From positions 124,001 through 188,000 of the forward strand of contig NZ_PIQA01000003.1 in the NCBI RefSeq assembly GCF_003987095.1: 64,000 nucleotides of DNA. Reading direction: 5' to 3'. The notes beneath the pieces were generated by a model. It was not told where the DNA came from, searched no databases, and saw nothing but the letters and a program-made list of their open reading frames with translations. Numbering within the stretch: the first letter of the stretch is position 1; each line of letters opens with the position of its first letter. The stretch comes from Idiomarina piscisalsi (GTDB taxonomy: Bacteria > Pseudomonadota > Gammaproteobacteria > Enterobacterales > Alteromonadaceae). The position numbers were made by a program, and so were the translations under genes. Positions 19,303-29,303 of the stretch are shown here, one piece after another.

Positions 19303-20532
19303 TTAATTTCCTGAGTTTATATCAAGGGCGATTATCTCGCCATCACGTGTTTGTACATAAGCAACGTTGTCACTTACCACAGGCGCAGCATAAACGCCGT
19401 CACCACCAACATGGTAACGTCCTTTTATTTCACCTGAGTCGTCATCCAACCAATGTAAGTAACCTTCGAAATCACCGACCAGTATATGGCCACGGTGTCT
19501 TGCCGGAGCTGACAATTCACGACCAAACAAGCGTGTATTACTCCAACGCTCAATACCACCGCTTTGGTCAAGTGCGTAAATATGGCTATTTACGTCAGTT
19601 AAAAAGATTCGACCTGCTGTTACCAACATGTTTTCGAACGATTTATAATCGCGCTTCCAGCGGACTTCACCACTCATTAACTCAAGCGCGACCAATTCGC
19701 CGTTATAAGCTACCATATAAAGCGTGGTGCCTTGTGAGGCTGGCGCAGCGTCAACGTCGGCTAAGCGTTCGAGTTCAGTACTGCCACTAGCTTCCCCAAT
19801 TGTTTGAGTCCACGCTTGCTGACCACTGTCGGCAATTAAAACCATACCATTGCCGTTACTATCGCCAACAATGACACCACCACTAATAATAGCCGGAGAC
19901 GAAGCACCTCGAACCGACAACATTGGTGTTTGGTACTCATATTCCCACTGTTGTTCGCCCGTCGAAGCATCAAGACTAATCACTTTACCACCACCGGTGT
20001 GAACAACGACTCGCCCTTCACCAACGGCCGGGTCAGACATTACTTCGTTACCCACTTCGGTATGCCAAACCAGCTCACCGGTTTCCGCATCCAGAGCAAC
20101 AACATCACCGTTCTCTGTACCTAAATATACATTGTCGTACTGTGCAACTAAGCCGCCTGAGATTCTCGCGGGGAATGGACTGGCAAATAAGCCTTCAAAC
20201 CAACCCTCATCACGAGCCTCATCAAAGGTGATGAGGTTGCGTAAGTCAATTTGCCAAACTTTATCGCCATTGGTTTTGTCCATTGCACGAACAATACCTG
20301 CTCGGTCAGCCGCGTACACATTGCCGTATTCAACAACAGGGTTTAACCGAGAGAAATATTCACCAATACCACTGCCGACTGACTCGCTCCAAAGTACCTT
20401 TGGAGTGACTTCGGCATTAATCGGCTGCAAGGTCGCAAACTTTGGCTCTTCGTCTGAGCTAGAGCAACCAACAGCAATGAGCGCTGCTGATAATAACGCG
20501 ACACTTTTTACCAGAGATTTAATAGACTGCAT
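19303..20532 (-). CDS. bamB: Outer membrane assembly lipoprotein BamB
   Basis: 409 residues. The lipobox is at ALIAVGC|SSSD, giving an outer-membrane lipoprotein. The rest is an eight-bladed PQQ-like beta-propeller with repeated segments such as DKTNGDKVWQIDL, DAETGELVWHTEV, DASTGEQQWEYEY and ELMSGEVRWKRDY. BamB supports BamA in inserting beta-barrel proteins. Its ATG overlaps the yfgM stop by one base. Confidence 0.96.
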   Translation of the reverse strand: MQSIKSLVKSVALLSAALIAVGCSSSDEEPKFATLQPINAEVTPKVLWSESVGSGIGEYFSRLNPVVEYGNVYAADRAGIVRAMDKTNGDKVWQIDLRNLITFDEARDEGWFEGLFASPFPARISGGLVAQYDNVYLGTENGDVVALDAETGELVWHTEVGNEVMSDPAVGEGRVVVHTGGGKVISLDASTGEQQWEYEYQTPMLSVRGASSPAIISGGVIVGDSNGNGMVLIADSGQQAWTQTIGEASGSTELERLADVDAAPASQGTTLYMVAYNGELVALELMSGEVRWKRDYKSFENMLVTAGRIFLTDVNSHIYALDQSGGIERWSNTRLFGRELSAPARHRGHILVGDFEGYLHWLDDDSGEIKGRYHVGGDGVYAAPVVSDNVAYVQTRDGEIIALDINSGN

Positions 20533-21143
20533 TATGATTTAGCCAAACTGTTGATTTTCATTTGCAGCGCAGGAGTCAGAGACTCATCCGCTTCTAAAGC
20601 GCGCTGATAGGCTGCACGAGCATCTTCGTTCTGACCTTTATCGGCCAATATGTCACCTTCAATTTCAGCTGCGTACCCTTGGTAAGCCTCGGGATAGGAG
20701 CCACGAACCAATTCAAGTGCGGTATCCGCCTGATCTTGAGCAACTAGAACACGCGCCAAGCGAATGCTTGCTAACGCTTTAATATTGTTGTCTTCGGCAT
20801 TATCTACCACCAGCTGCAGTGACGTTATTGCCGTTGCAAGATCGTCTTTACTGACGGCTTCTTTCGCTAGCTGCAAAGCAACCAAGTGCGCATAGGTATT
20901 ATCGGAGTTTTCAGATACAAAATTTTGAGCTTCTACCACCGCATTTTCGCTACCTTCAGACAACGCTGTGGTTAATTGTTCATACTTAGCTGAAGCCAGT
21001 TGCTGTTGTTCCATAGTGTGCTGATCATAAAAACGCCAGCCATAAAACAAACCAAAACCAATGACCGCACCAGCAACAATCCCCTTACCGTGCTCTTTCC
21101 AAAACTCTTTAATTCGTTCGACTTGTTGTTCTTCTGTATCCAC
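20532..21143 (-). CDS. yfgM: YfgM, ancillary SecYEG translocon subunit (TPR protein)
   Basis: 203 residues starting at a GTG. A short cytoplasmic region (EEQQVERIKEFWKEHGKG) precedes one membrane helix (IVAGAVIGFGLFYGWRFY) and a periplasmic TPR domain (TALSEGSENAVVEAQNFV onward). In E. coli, YfgM associates with PpiD and the SecYEG channel and helps hand over secreted proteins. Its place between hisS and bamB is conserved. Confidence 0.93.
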   Translation of the reverse strand: MDTEEQQVERIKEFWKEHGKGIVAGAVIGFGLFYGWRFYDQHTMEQQQLASAKYEQLTTALSEGSENAVVEAQNFVSENSDNTYAHLVALQLAKEAVSKDDLATAITSLQLVVDNAEDNNIKALASIRLARVLVAQDQADTALELVRGSYPEAYQGYAAEIEGDILADKGQNEDARAAYQRALEADESLTPALQMKINSLAKS

Positions 21144-21147
21144 CAGG

Positions 21148-22425
21148 CTACCCTCTTGTCAGTGGCTGCAAACGCTCTATAAGCGCTTGCCAGCTCAAGG
21201 TTTCTTGCTGCTCATCAGTACGCAACGGTTTAACCGTTACTTGCTGTTGAGCGATTTCATCGGCACCAATAATCAAGGCGACTTCAGCGCCCGATTTATC
21301 CGCTTTCTTCATTTGCTTTTTCATTGCGCCACCGCCGCAATGCGTCACCAGCCTCAAGTCCGGTAACTCGTTTCTCAGCTGTTCGGCAATACGTGGTGCA
21401 TTAAGTTCCGCTTCTTCGCCTAAAGGCATTAAGTAAGCATCTACGGTGCGGCGTGGCGCGAGCTTATTTTGCTCCTGAAGTAAAAGCACCAGACGCTCCA
21501 TACCCATAGCAAAACCGACCGCAGGCGTTGCCTTACCGCCTAGCTGTTCAACCAACCCGTCGTAACGGCCACCTGCACATACCGTACCCTGAGCGCCCAA
21601 CGCTGTTGTCACCCATTCAAATACAGTTCGGTTGTAATAATCAAGCCCACGCACCAAACGCTCGTTTAAAGTGTACTTAACGCCCGCATTCTCTAACCGC
21701 ATTGTCAGCTGTTTGAAGTGCTCCCGAGACTCGTCATCCCAGTAGTCAGACAACTTAGGTGCATTCTCAAGAAGCTTTTGTGTATTTGCGTCTTTACTAT
21801 CAAGTATGCGTAATGGGTTTGTTTCCAGGCGACGCTGGCTGTCTTCATCCAACTCGCTTGCATAGTCACTTAAATAGTTCTTCAACGCATCGCGATAGTT
21901 CGCGCGTGCCTCGTTAGAGCCTAATGAGTTAAGTTGCAACTCTACCTGGTCAGCTATACCAAAAGCTTTCCATAAGCGTGCCGACAACAAAATCACCTCT
22001 GCGTCGGCGTCAGCACTATCAACGCCAAAAGTTTCGATACCGAACTGGTGGAATTGACGATAGCGCCCTTTTTGCGGTCGCTCGTAACGGAACATCGGTC
22101 CCATATACCAAAGCCGCTGAATTTGGTTATACAACAAACCGTGCTGATTACCGGCGCGGACGCAACTTGCCGTACCTTCCGGCCGCAACGTCACGCTCTC
22201 GCCGTTTCTGTCATCAAAGGTATACATTTCTTTTTCGACGATATCCGTTACTTCGCCGATAGAACGTTTGAAAAGCTGAGTGCTTTCCAGCACAGGCATA
22301 CGGATTTCGCTATAGCCATAGCTGGCTGCGACATTGCGGATAATTGACTCAACTTGCTGCCAGGCTGGACTTTGATCGGGCAGCAAGTCGTTCATGCCAC
22401 GAATTGCTTGTATTGTATTCGCCAC
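21148..22425 (-). CDS. hisS: Histidyl-tRNA synthetase
   Basis: 425 residues, like E. coli HisRS (424), starting at a GTG with GAAGG upstream. Class II motifs are visible: motif 2 region [20 protein letters not shown] and the histidine-specific [15 protein letters not shown] and [15 protein letters not shown]. The C-terminal anticodon-binding domain is present ([20 protein letters not shown]). It charges tRNA-His. A promoter is visible in the gap after ispG. Confidence 0.98.
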   Translation of the reverse strand: MANTIQAIRGMNDLLPDQSPAWQQVESIIRNVAASYGYSEIRMPVLESTQLFKRSIGEVTDIVEKEMYTFDDRNGESVTLRPEGTASCVRAGNQHGLLYNQIQRLWYMGPMFRYERPQKGRYRQFHQFGIETFGVDSADADAEVILLSARLWKAFGIADQVELQLNSLGSNEARANYRDALKNYLSDYASELDEDSQRRLETNPLRILDSKDANTQKLLENAPKLSDYWDDESREHFKQLTMRLENAGVKYTLNERLVRGLDYYNRTVFEWVTTALGAQGTVCAGGRYDGLVEQLGGKATPAVGFAMGMERLVLLLQEQNKLAPRRTVDAYLMPLGEEAELNAPRIAEQLRNELPDLRLVTHCGGGAMKKQMKKADKSGAEVALIIGADEIAQQQVTVKPLRTDEQQETLSWQALIERLQPLTRG

Positions 22426-22467
22426 GGAACCTTCTCGTTTTGGTTATCGCTACAAAAATAAGCGGCT

Positions 22468-22496
22468 ATTATAAGGATTTTCGGGGTGCGGGTAAA
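22468..22496 (-). promoter_or_regulatory. Predicted sigma-70 promoter of hisS
   Basis: On the minus strand TTTACC (-35) and TATAAT (-10) are separated by 17 bases, 43 bases before the hisS start. It lies immediately after the ispG stop codon, giving hisS-yfgM-bamB-der its own promoter. Confidence 0.6.
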
Positions 22497-22497
22497 A

Positions 22498-23616
22498 TTA
22501 ACCGTTAATTTCTTTTACGTCGATTTTATTAGCTTCTGCCGCTTTCACTTGCGCTCTAATTTGCGCTTCCAGCTCATCAACCAAATTCGAGTTGTCTAAC
22601 CGCTGCTTTTGACGTTGACCATCGATATACAGGCCGCTTTTATTCTTGGCGCCAGCTAAACCTACTTTAGAAACTAACGCCTCACCTGGGCCATTCACAA
22701 CACAACCAATAACGGACACGTCCATTGGGGTCGTAATATCTTCGAGACGTTGCTCTAACTGATTCACGGTATCAATAACATCGAATTCCTGACGCGAGCA
22801 GCTGGGGCAGGCAATAAAGTTAATTCCGCGCGAGCGAATGCGCAGAGACTTAAGAATGTCAAAGCCCACTTTAATTTCTTCGACCGGGTCTGCCGCAAGT
22901 GAGACTCTTAATGTGTCACCAATACCCTCGGCTAATAGCATGCCTAAACCAACGGCAGACTTAACGGAGCCACTACGTTTGCCGCCCGCTTCAGTGATGC
23001 CCAAATGCAATGGCTGATCAATTTTCTTCGCAAGCAGCCGGTATGACTCTACGGCTAAGAAAACATCAGATGCTTTAACGCTGACTTTAAAATCGTGAAA
23101 GTCGAGTCTGTCGAGAATATCGACGTGTCTCATCGCCGACTCCACTAAAGCCTCCGCGGTTGGCTCACCATACTTTTCCTGTATGTCTTTTTCTAACGAG
23201 CCACCATTAACACCAATTCGGATAGGAATATTTTTTTCTCGAGCCGCATCAACTACCGCACGAATGCGATCTTCTTTGCCAATGTTGCCTGGATTAATCC
23301 GCAGACAATCGGCACCGTACTCCGCAACTTTCAGCGCTATACGGTAATCAAAGTGAATATCCGTAACCAGCGGCACGGAACTACGCTGTTTTATTTCTCT
23401 GAATGCTTCAGCAGCGTCCATGGTTGGTACAGAAACCCGAACAATATCAGCGCCGGCGCTCGCTAAAGCTTCAATTTGCGCAACCGTCGCATCGACATCG
23501 GTTGTTTCCGTGTTCGTCATAGATTGCACGGCAATCGGCGCGCCATCACCAATAGGTACATTACCTACGTATAAACGGCGTGAAGGACGGCGCTTAATTG
23601 GACTTTCGTGCATCAT
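22498..23616 (-). CDS. ispG: 4-hydroxy-3-methylbut-2-en-1-yl diphosphate synthase (IspG/GcpE)
   Basis: 372 residues, as in E. coli. N-terminal TIM barrel ([20 protein letters not shown]) and C-terminal iron-sulfur domain with the cluster ligands in [11 protein letters not shown] and [10 protein letters not shown]. It carries out the reductive ring opening in the methylerythritol phosphate pathway to isoprenoids, using a 4Fe-4S cluster. It follows rodZ by 48 bases in the common rodZ-ispG-hisS order. Confidence 0.98.
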   Translation of the reverse strand: MMHESPIKRRPSRRLYVGNVPIGDGAPIAVQSMTNTETTDVDATVAQIEALASAGADIVRVSVPTMDAAEAFREIKQRSSVPLVTDIHFDYRIALKVAEYGADCLRINPGNIGKEDRIRAVVDAAREKNIPIRIGVNGGSLEKDIQEKYGEPTAEALVESAMRHVDILDRLDFHDFKVSVKASDVFLAVESYRLLAKKIDQPLHLGITEAGGKRSGSVKSAVGLGMLLAEGIGDTLRVSLAADPVEEIKVGFDILKSLRIRSRGINFIACPSCSRQEFDVIDTVNQLEQRLEDITTPMDVSVIGCVVNGPGEALVSKVGLAGAKNKSGLYIDGQRQKQRLDNSNLVDELEAQIRAQVKAAEANKIDVKEING

Positions 23617-23664
23617 ATTACTTACTTAACCTCTACAACTATTCAGGTTCTATTATTTTAGTCA

Positions 23665-24774
23665 TTACTCTGACATTGGCACAGTAAATCGTGCAACTCG
23701 TTCACGACGGAATTGGCTCATATCAACGTCATTACCATCAAAGGTAATGGCTGCCGCTTCTGGTTTGCACATTGTAATCGAAAACGGAGGCTCACCCGGA
23801 ACCGCCATTGTATAACCAGCGGCTTTTACACCAACAGCCTGAGTTTCACCCTCTGCATCATCGACTTTCACCCAACATTCCTGGTTGAATTCGAAGACTA
23901 AACGACTGACAGCAGCGTCCTCAGCAACCTCTTCTTGAGCAGGCGCTTCTTCCACTTTCGGAGCAGTCTCAGTCACTTCCCTTACTGGCTCTGTGCTCTC
24001 TTCTGAAGCGCCTTCTGTCTGCGCAACTGAAGACTCTACCGTTGTTTCAGACGCACTTTGTTCAGAGCTTTGTTCAGTGTTTTTTTCCTTACTACTCTGT
24101 TCAGGACTCTGCTCAGAATTGCTGGACTCAAAGCTTGACTCGTTTATCGAGATATTTGTATCCGCTGACGATACGTCTGACTCTAGCACCGCTTCTTCAG
24201 TGTTAGGCTCTATCTCCGGTTGCCTAGGCTCTGAATCTATTTCAACCGCACTAACTTCAGCTTCATTATTGCTTTGTGTTGCACTTTCAACGGTTGATGA
24301 CTGTGCTGGCTCGTCTGAACTCATGCCTGAGTCCTGCCACCACCAAATCACCAAACCTACGACAATAATAATGACAGCGTAGGTAATCAGCATTAGACGG
24401 TTATCGCTCTCCTGATGCTTCTTACGACGCGAGAAGCTCTGCATTTGTGTGCTTTGGACTTCCTGGTAACCTTTTGCTTTATAAGCAGCAAAAAGCTTCT
24501 CTTCATCAACGTCTAAAAGCCTAGCGTATGCACGCAAATAACCTTTTATGAAGGTAAGAGTAGAAAACGTTTCGTAATCATCCGCTTCCAAAAGCTCGAT
24601 GATCTGTTTTCGCAAGCGCAGCTCATCAGCAACTTCTCGCTGACTCAGCCCTTTAGCCTCGCGCACTTCTCTTAGAATTTCACCTGGTCCCTGAACTGGC
24701 TGTTGTTTTGTTTCTTGTGCCGCGTCAGATTCCGTGGAATTATTCTCTTTATTTGATTCGTTTTCAGCAGTCAT
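23665..24774 (-). CDS. rodZ: Cytoskeleton protein RodZ
   Basis: 369 residues. N-terminal helix-turn-helix that binds MreB (ILREVREAKGLSQREVADEL), a basic juxtamembrane patch (SRRKKHQ), one membrane helix at about 125-145 (RLMLITYAVIIIVVGLVIWW), a long serine/glutamate-rich linker, and the C-terminal periplasmic DUF4115 domain (VFEFNQECWVKVDDAEG). RodZ links MreB to the cell-wall elongation machine. The linker is low-complexity (many SSE/EQS repeats). Confidence 0.95.
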   Translation of the reverse strand: MTAENESNKENNSTESDAAQETKQQPVQGPGEILREVREAKGLSQREVADELRLRKQIIELLEADDYETFSTLTFIKGYLRAYARLLDVDEEKLFAAYKAKGYQEVQSTQMQSFSRRKKHQESDNRLMLITYAVIIIVVGLVIWWWQDSGMSSDEPAQSSTVESATQSNNEAEVSAVEIDSEPRQPEIEPNTEEAVLESDVSSADTNISINESSFESSNSEQSPEQSSKEKNTEQSSEQSASETTVESSVAQTEGASEESTEPVREVTETAPKVEEAPAQEEVAEDAAVSRLVFEFNQECWVKVDDAEGETQAVGVKAAGYTMAVPGEPPFSITMCKPEAAAITFDGNDVDMSQFRRERVARFTVPMSE

Positions 24775-24794
24775 GATTGTTAGGGGGTTCCCTG

Positions 24795-25250
24795 TTAAGG
24801 CTGACTTGCGTAATGGCCTTTATTCTTCTCGCACTGAGTTCGGTTTTGTTGACTCTTTGCGTGATAGAGATATTGAGTATCAAGTGTTACTTTATCGAAA
24901 TACCCCAGAGCTTTTTCCCATTCTCCAGCCATACACAATGCAACCGCATAGTTGTTATACAATGCACCGCTCATAGGTTGCCATGATAATGCCTGTTGGT
25001 AAAGTGACAAAGCAGAATCTGTCTCATTTGCCGCTAAATGCCACTGCGCCAGCGCAAATAAGGCATTTAACGAACGGGGGTTACGTTTCATTGCTGCTTG
25101 CAAGTGCGGCTTCGCGAGCTCGAGCCTCCCCTTGTTAAGGTAAGCTACGCCAAGCTGTAACCGTACGTCTTTATTTACAGGCAATGGGTCATTGGAACTG
25201 GCGGTACAACCCATCAACGCCAGTGCTATCAATAGCAAAGCGGCTCGCAT
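24795..25250 (-). CDS. pilW: Type IV pilus assembly lipoprotein PilW/PilF-like (short TPR protein)
   Basis: 151 residues from the ATG at 25250, which has AAGGAG seven bases upstream. Signal peptide with lipobox LIALALMGC|TASS, then TPR motifs (LQLGVAYLNKGRLELAKPHL, LNALFALAQWHLAANETDSA, GALYNNYAVALCMAGEWEKA). Its position between rlmN and rodZ is that of pilW/pilF, the pilotin for secretin PilQ. It is much shorter than the usual roughly 250 residues, so the C-terminal TPR units are missing. Function as a pilotin is therefore inferred mainly from location. Confidence 0.75.
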   Translation of the reverse strand: MRAALLLIALALMGCTASSNDPLPVNKDVRLQLGVAYLNKGRLELAKPHLQAAMKRNPRSLNALFALAQWHLAANETDSALSLYQQALSWQPMSGALYNNYAVALCMAGEWEKALGYFDKVTLDTQYLYHAKSQQNRTQCEKNKGHYASQP

Positions 25251-25283
25251 TATCACACTCCTTGTGGTTGCGATTCAGTGTTT

Positions 25284-26420
25284 TTACGAAGTCTTTACGG
25301 CAATAGCGTCGCCGCCGCGCTGCATTTGCTGACGCTTAAGAATACGTTTAGTGCGGTCTATGACATCACCAACCAACTGACCGCAGGCGGCGTCAATGTC
25401 GTCACCACGCGTTTTACGAACCATAACGGTAAAGCCGTATTCCATAAGCACTTTAGCAAAGCGGTCAATACGCGAATTGCTTGAACGCCCGTAATCTGAC
25501 CCCGGGAACGGATTAAACGGAATTAAGTTTATTTTACTCGGGGTATCTTTTAGTGTTTTTGCCAGCTCATGTGCTTGATCTGTTGAGTCATTCACATGGT
25601 CCAGCATGACGTATTCAACCGTGACTTTATGTTGAGCTTTAGACTGTTCAACATAGCGTCGGCTGGACGCCAGAAATTCTTCAATATCGTATTTTTTATT
25701 GATGGGTACTATTTCATTACGCAGCTCGTCGTTTGGTGCGTGCAGAGAAATAGCCAACATCACATCAATGCGTTCGCGCAGTTTTTCAAGCGCAGGAACC
25801 ACACCCGATGTACTTAAGGTCACACGGCGCTTTGACAGGCCAAAACCAAAGTCATCCAGCATTAACTCCATTGCCGGAACAACATTGTTTAAGTTCAGCA
25901 GAGGTTCACCCATGCCCATCATGACAACGTTAGTAACAGGTTTAATACCCGTTTTACCGTAAGCACCCAGTAATTGGTTTACTCGCCATACCTGGCCAAT
26001 AATTTCCGCGACCGTCAGGTTACGGTTAAAACCTTGTGCGCCGGTAGAGCAGAAAGTGCACTCAAGAGCACAACCGACCTGAGAGGACACACAAAGGGTT
26101 GCGCGATCGCGCTCCGGAATCCAGACCGTTTCTACGTCCTGGCCGTCAAACAGCGTCATTGCAAACTTGATAGTTCCGTCTGACGACTGCTGTTGTTCGC
26201 GAATTTCCGGAGCACGTATTTCTGCAACTTGCTTGAGCTTTTCACGCAATTTCTTGTTGATGTTTGACATTTCGTCGAAGTCATCAACACAAAAATGATA
26301 CAGCCACTTCATAACCTGATCGGCACGAAATGGCTTCTCTCCCATCTCGCGGAAGAACTCTCTCATTCCTTCACGATTTAGGTCGAGTAAATTCACTTTT
26401 TTATCAATTGCGTTGGTCAT
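25284..26420 (-). CDS. rlmN: Dual-specificity 23S rRNA/tRNA adenine-C2 methyltransferase RlmN
   Basis: 378 residues. Radical-SAM motif CALECTFC in [16 protein letters not shown], a GMGEPLLN segment, SLHAPND, and the catalytic C-terminal cysteine in DIDAACGQL. It methylates A2503 of 23S rRNA and A37 of some tRNAs. It lies 12 bases after ndk on the same strand, as in many gammaproteobacteria. Confidence 0.97.
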   Translation of the reverse strand: MTNAIDKKVNLLDLNREGMREFFREMGEKPFRADQVMKWLYHFCVDDFDEMSNINKKLREKLKQVAEIRAPEIREQQQSSDGTIKFAMTLFDGQDVETVWIPERDRATLCVSSQVGCALECTFCSTGAQGFNRNLTVAEIIGQVWRVNQLLGAYGKTGIKPVTNVVMMGMGEPLLNLNNVVPAMELMLDDFGFGLSKRRVTLSTSGVVPALEKLRERIDVMLAISLHAPNDELRNEIVPINKKYDIEEFLASSRRYVEQSKAQHKVTVEYVMLDHVNDSTDQAHELAKTLKDTPSKINLIPFNPFPGSDYGRSSNSRIDRFAKVLMEYGFTVMVRKTRGDDIDAACGQLVGDVIDRTKRILKRQQMQRGGDAIAVKTS

Positions 26421-26432
26421 AAAGCTCCGTTC

Positions 26433-26864
26433 TTAGCGTGTACGTGGGCAGATTTCTTCGTCGCTGAAGAAGTATGCGATTTCGCGCGCAGCTGTTTCAG
26501 TTGCGTCTGAACCGTGTACCGCATTTTCGTCGATAGTTTCAGCATAGTCGGCACGCAGGGTTCCTGCCAGTGCTTCAGCTGGGTTTGTTGCGCCCATAAT
26601 TTCACGGTTTTTCAATACTGCATTCTCGCCTTCAAGTACTTGAACAACGATAGGGCCAGATGTCATGAATTCAACCAAAGCGCCAAAGAAAGGACGTTCT
26701 TTGTGTTCAGCATAGAAGCCTTCTGCTTGTTCTTTGCTTAAGTGCATCATTTTTGATGCAACAATACGAAGACCAGCAGACTCAAAACGGTTGTAGATAG
26801 CACCGATAAGGTTTTTAGCAACCGCATCAGGCTTGATGATTGATAAAGTGCGCTCTAAAGCCAT
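26433..26864 (-). CDS. ndk: Nucleoside diphosphate kinase
   Basis: 143 residues, the standard length. [16 protein letters not shown] at the N-terminus, [19 protein letters not shown], and the phospho-accepting histidine in [17 protein letters not shown]. It balances nucleoside triphosphate pools. It starts the ndk-rlmN-pilW-rodZ run on the minus strand and diverges from msrA. Confidence 0.98.
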   Translation of the reverse strand: MALERTLSIIKPDAVAKNLIGAIYNRFESAGLRIVASKMMHLSKEQAEGFYAEHKERPFFGALVEFMTSGPIVVQVLEGENAVLKNREIMGATNPAEALAGTLRADYAETIDENAVHGSDATETAAREIAYFFSDEEICPRTR

Positions 26865-26906
26865 GTGTATTCACTCCAATAAAGATAGGAAAAATTAGTC
26901 GCGCGG

Positions 26907-26912
26907 ATTATA
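26907..26912 (-). promoter_or_regulatory. Predicted -10 element of ndk
   Basis: A perfect TATAAT on the minus strand, 43 bases before the ndk ATG. The matching -35 is poor (TCGATC at 17 bases), so only the -10 is annotated. Confidence 0.45.
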
Positions 26913-26996
26913 CGTGAGAATACGCTCGAGATCGAATCCATAATGATTGTTTTTTCGTTCATTCTGATTTAGCATGGCAAAACAAATTAGCCATAT

Positions 26997-27004
26997 AGAC
27001 GTCT
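26997..27004. promoter_or_regulatory. Perfect met box (MetJ site) upstream of msrA
   Basis: AGACGTCT, identical to the MetJ consensus half-operator, lies 35 bases before the msrA ATG. The 8-mer to its left, AGCCATAT, keeps 5 of 8 consensus positions; the one to its right, ATTTAGCT, keeps only 3. MetJ normally needs at least two boxes, so binding is plausible but not assured. The same protein would control metXY at 2053-2068. Confidence 0.55.
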
Positions 27005-27038
27005 ATTTAGCTTTCAAATAGACAAAGAGGAGTAAATC

Positions 27039-27584
27039 ATGGCAGCGAACAAAGCTGAGCAAGCAACTCTCGGCGGCGGGTGTTTCTGGTGCGTGGAATC
27101 CGCTTTCTTACAAGTAAAAGGAATTGAATCGGTGAAATCCGGCTACACCGGCGGCCACACTGAAAACCCAACCTATGAACAGGTTTGTACCGGTGACACG
27201 GGTCATGCCGAAGTCGCGCAACTCACCTATGATCCTGAGCAAATCTCTTACCGCCAAATCTTAGAAATCTTTTTTACGCTGCACGACCCGACACAGGTGA
27301 ACCGTCAAGGTAACGACGTTGGCACTCAATACCGTACGTCAATTTTTTACCACGACGAAGCACAAAAGCAGGAAGCCGAAAGCATTATTGCGGAGTTAGA
27401 AAACGATGGTGCCTTCGCTGACCCAATAGTCACCGAAGTGACCAAGCTGGATACCTTTTACCCAGCCGAGGACTATCACGAAAACTACTATGCAAGAAAT
27501 CAGGAAAATCCGTATTGCCAAGCGGTTATTTCACCGAAACTGGCGAAGTTCCGGAAAACGTTTTCAGGATTATTAAAAAACTAA
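27039..27584 (+). CDS. msrA: Peptide methionine-S-sulfoxide reductase
   Basis: 181 residues. Catalytic [10 protein letters not shown] near the N-terminus (the first Cys of GCFWC is the attacking residue), [23 protein letters not shown], and the substrate-site [12 protein letters not shown]. It reduces the S epimer of methionine sulfoxide in proteins and free methionine. A clear AGAGGAG site precedes the ATG. Its stop overlaps the convergent iscS stop by four bases. Confidence 0.97.
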   Translation: MAANKAEQATLGGGCFWCVESAFLQVKGIESVKSGYTGGHTENPTYEQVCTGDTGHAEVAQLTYDPEQISYRQILEIFFTLHDPTQVNRQGNDVGTQYRTSIFYHDEAQKQEAESIIAELENDGAFADPIVTEVTKLDTFYPAEDYHENYYARNQENPYCQAVISPKLAKFRKTFSGLLKN

Positions 27585-28735
27585 CGCTGCGCCAGGGTCT
27601 TATAGGTCGTCAAAATGTGTTCAACCGCATGCTCAATATCAGCTGCGGTTGTGCTACGACCAAAACTAAAACGCAGTGAAGCATGAGCCAGCTCATCGCT
27701 GACACCAATAGCCCGCAGAACATACGAAGGCTCAACACTGGCCGATGTGCACGCCGAGCCTGAGGATACAGCCAAGTCTTTAAGCGACATGAGCAGCAAC
27801 TCGCCTTCAACATTAGCGAATTGTAAGTTCACAATCTGAGGTACTCGTTGCGTATCGCTGCCATTAAGCTTAATGCCCTCGTCCGCCAGTAACGGCGACA
27901 AAAACTGCTGACGCATACTCTCAAAACGCTCAATGTCGCGGCTCAGGTTTTCAGCCGCAAGCTCTGCCGCCACACCCATACCTACAATTTGGTGCGTTGC
28001 CAGAGTACCTGAGCGCATTCCCCGCTCATGTCCACCGCCGTGCATTTGTGCGGCAATACGAACGCGCGGCTGGCGACGTACATACAACGCGCCAATGCCT
28101 TTCGGACCATACATTTTATGCGCAGAAATCGACATTAAATCGATAGGTACATTTGCCACGTCTATCGGTAATTTACCGGCGGCCTGTGCTGCGTCAACAT
28201 GAAACAAGGTGCCATTCTCACGGCAAATAGCGCCAATAGTGTCTATATCCTGAATCACACCAATCTCGTTATTGACCCACATAACACTGGCCAGAATAGT
28301 GTCTTCACGCAGCGCTGAACGCAGCTCATCCAAGTCGATAAGACCGTCTTTTTTAACGTCTAAATAAGTGACTTCGAAGCCTTCTTTTTCAAGCTGTGCA
28401 CAAGGGTCGAGCACGGCTTTGTGTTCAGTTTTCACCGAAACAATGTGCTTGCCTTTGTCGGCATGAAAATGCGCAACACCTTTCAAAGCCAGGTTATCCG
28501 ACTCGGTTGCGCCTGAGGTAAAAACAATTTCGCGGGCATCGGCATGAATTAAGTCGGCGACTTGATGCCGTGCAATATCCACAAGCTCTTCGGCTTGCCA
28601 GCCATATTTATGAGAACGCGAGGCAGGGTTTCCAAACACCCCGTCCATGGTTAAGCAAGTTGCCATTTTTTCTGCCGCTTCAGGAGCTACTGGCGTAGTT
28701 GCGGCATAATCCATGTAGATGGGTTGTTTAGGCAC
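27581..28735 (-). CDS. iscS: Cysteine desulfurase IscS (short C-terminus)
   Basis: 384 residues from a GTG start with AGGAGG seven bases upstream. PLP lysine at 207 ([15 protein letters not shown]) and catalytic loop Cys at 329 ([17 protein letters not shown]) match IscS rather than SufS. The enzyme takes sulfur from cysteine for Fe-S clusters and thio-modified tRNA. It is about 20 residues shorter than E. coli IscS (404): the tail that in E. coli contacts IscU is absent. No iscU, iscA, hscB, hscA or fdx gene follows; the next gene is the convergent msrA. It sits 23 bases behind iscR. Confidence 0.93.
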   Translation of the reverse strand: MPKQPIYMDYAATTPVAPEAAEKMATCLTMDGVFGNPASRSHKYGWQAEELVDIARHQVADLIHADAREIVFTSGATESDNLALKGVAHFHADKGKHIVSVKTEHKAVLDPCAQLEKEGFEVTYLDVKKDGLIDLDELRSALREDTILASVMWVNNEIGVIQDIDTIGAICRENGTLFHVDAAQAAGKLPIDVANVPIDLMSISAHKMYGPKGIGALYVRRQPRVRIAAQMHGGGHERGMRSGTLATHQIVGMGVAAELAAENLSRDIERFESMRQQFLSPLLADEGIKLNGSDTQRVPQIVNLQFANVEGELLLMSLKDLAVSSGSACTSASVEPSYVLRAIGVSDELAHASLRFSFGRSTTAADIEHAVEHILTTYKTLAQR

Positions 28736-28758
28736 GAAGGTCCTCCTGGTAAGTGCCG

Positions 28759-29235
28759 TTACAGTTGGCAGTTAACTTTTATGTCTTCATCCGATGCATG
28801 GCGCAAATGCTGGCGTTGCATAACGTCGCCTACATCAGAATTTTTCATTAGTTCAGCAAGGGTAATTCCGTCTAAAAAATCGGAAATACGGTCACTCAAA
28901 CCTTCCCATAATGAATGCGTCAAACAGCGCTCGCCGCCTTGGCAGTTCGCTTTGCCCTGACACCGCGTTGCATCAATTGATTCATCGACTGCATGAATAA
29001 CCGAACCCACCGATATGTCAGCCGGCTCACGTCCCAGTCGGTAACCACCGCCAGGACCCCGAACACTGTCAACCAAACCGTGCTTACGCAAACGTGCAAA
29101 CAATTGCTCTAAATACGACAAGGAAATGCCCTGACGTTCTGAAATATCCGCCAGTGGAATGGGGCCTTTTGCTGAAAACAAAGCCACATCAAGCATTGCG
29201 GTTACCGCGTATCGGCCTTTTGATGTCAGACGCAT
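28759..29235 (-). CDS. iscR: Iron-sulfur cluster regulator IscR
   Basis: 158 residues. Rrf2-family winged helix ([49 protein letters not shown]). The 2Fe-2S ligands C92, C98, C104 and H107 are at the same numbers as in E. coli ([16 protein letters not shown]). With a cluster bound it represses the isc promoter. Co-transcribed with iscS, and its own IscR site lies just upstream. Confidence 0.97.
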   Translation of the reverse strand: MRLTSKGRYAVTAMLDVALFSAKGPIPLADISERQGISLSYLEQLFARLRKHGLVDSVRGPGGGYRLGREPADISVGSVIHAVDESIDATRCQGKANCQGGERCLTHSLWEGLSDRISDFLDGITLAELMKNSDVGDVMQRQHLRHASDEDIKVNCQL

Positions 29236-29271
29236 AGCAATTTCCTCGGGAAGTGTTATTCGTAAGTTGAA

Positions 29272-29303
29272 ATTCTACATTCCCGACTATTTTAGTCAAG
29301 TAT
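29272..29303 (-). promoter_or_regulatory. iscR promoter overlapped by a type 1 IscR binding site
   Basis: On the minus strand, positions 29303-29279 read as a 25-base type 1 IscR site with the core TTGACTAAAATAGTCGGG; it matches the E. coli consensus at all but one position. The same bases contain the -35 (TTGACT, 29299-29294). TAGAAT at 29277-29272 follows at a 16-base spacing as the -10. This is the autoregulatory arrangement known from E. coli. The site also overlaps the last bases of trmJ. Confidence 0.82.
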
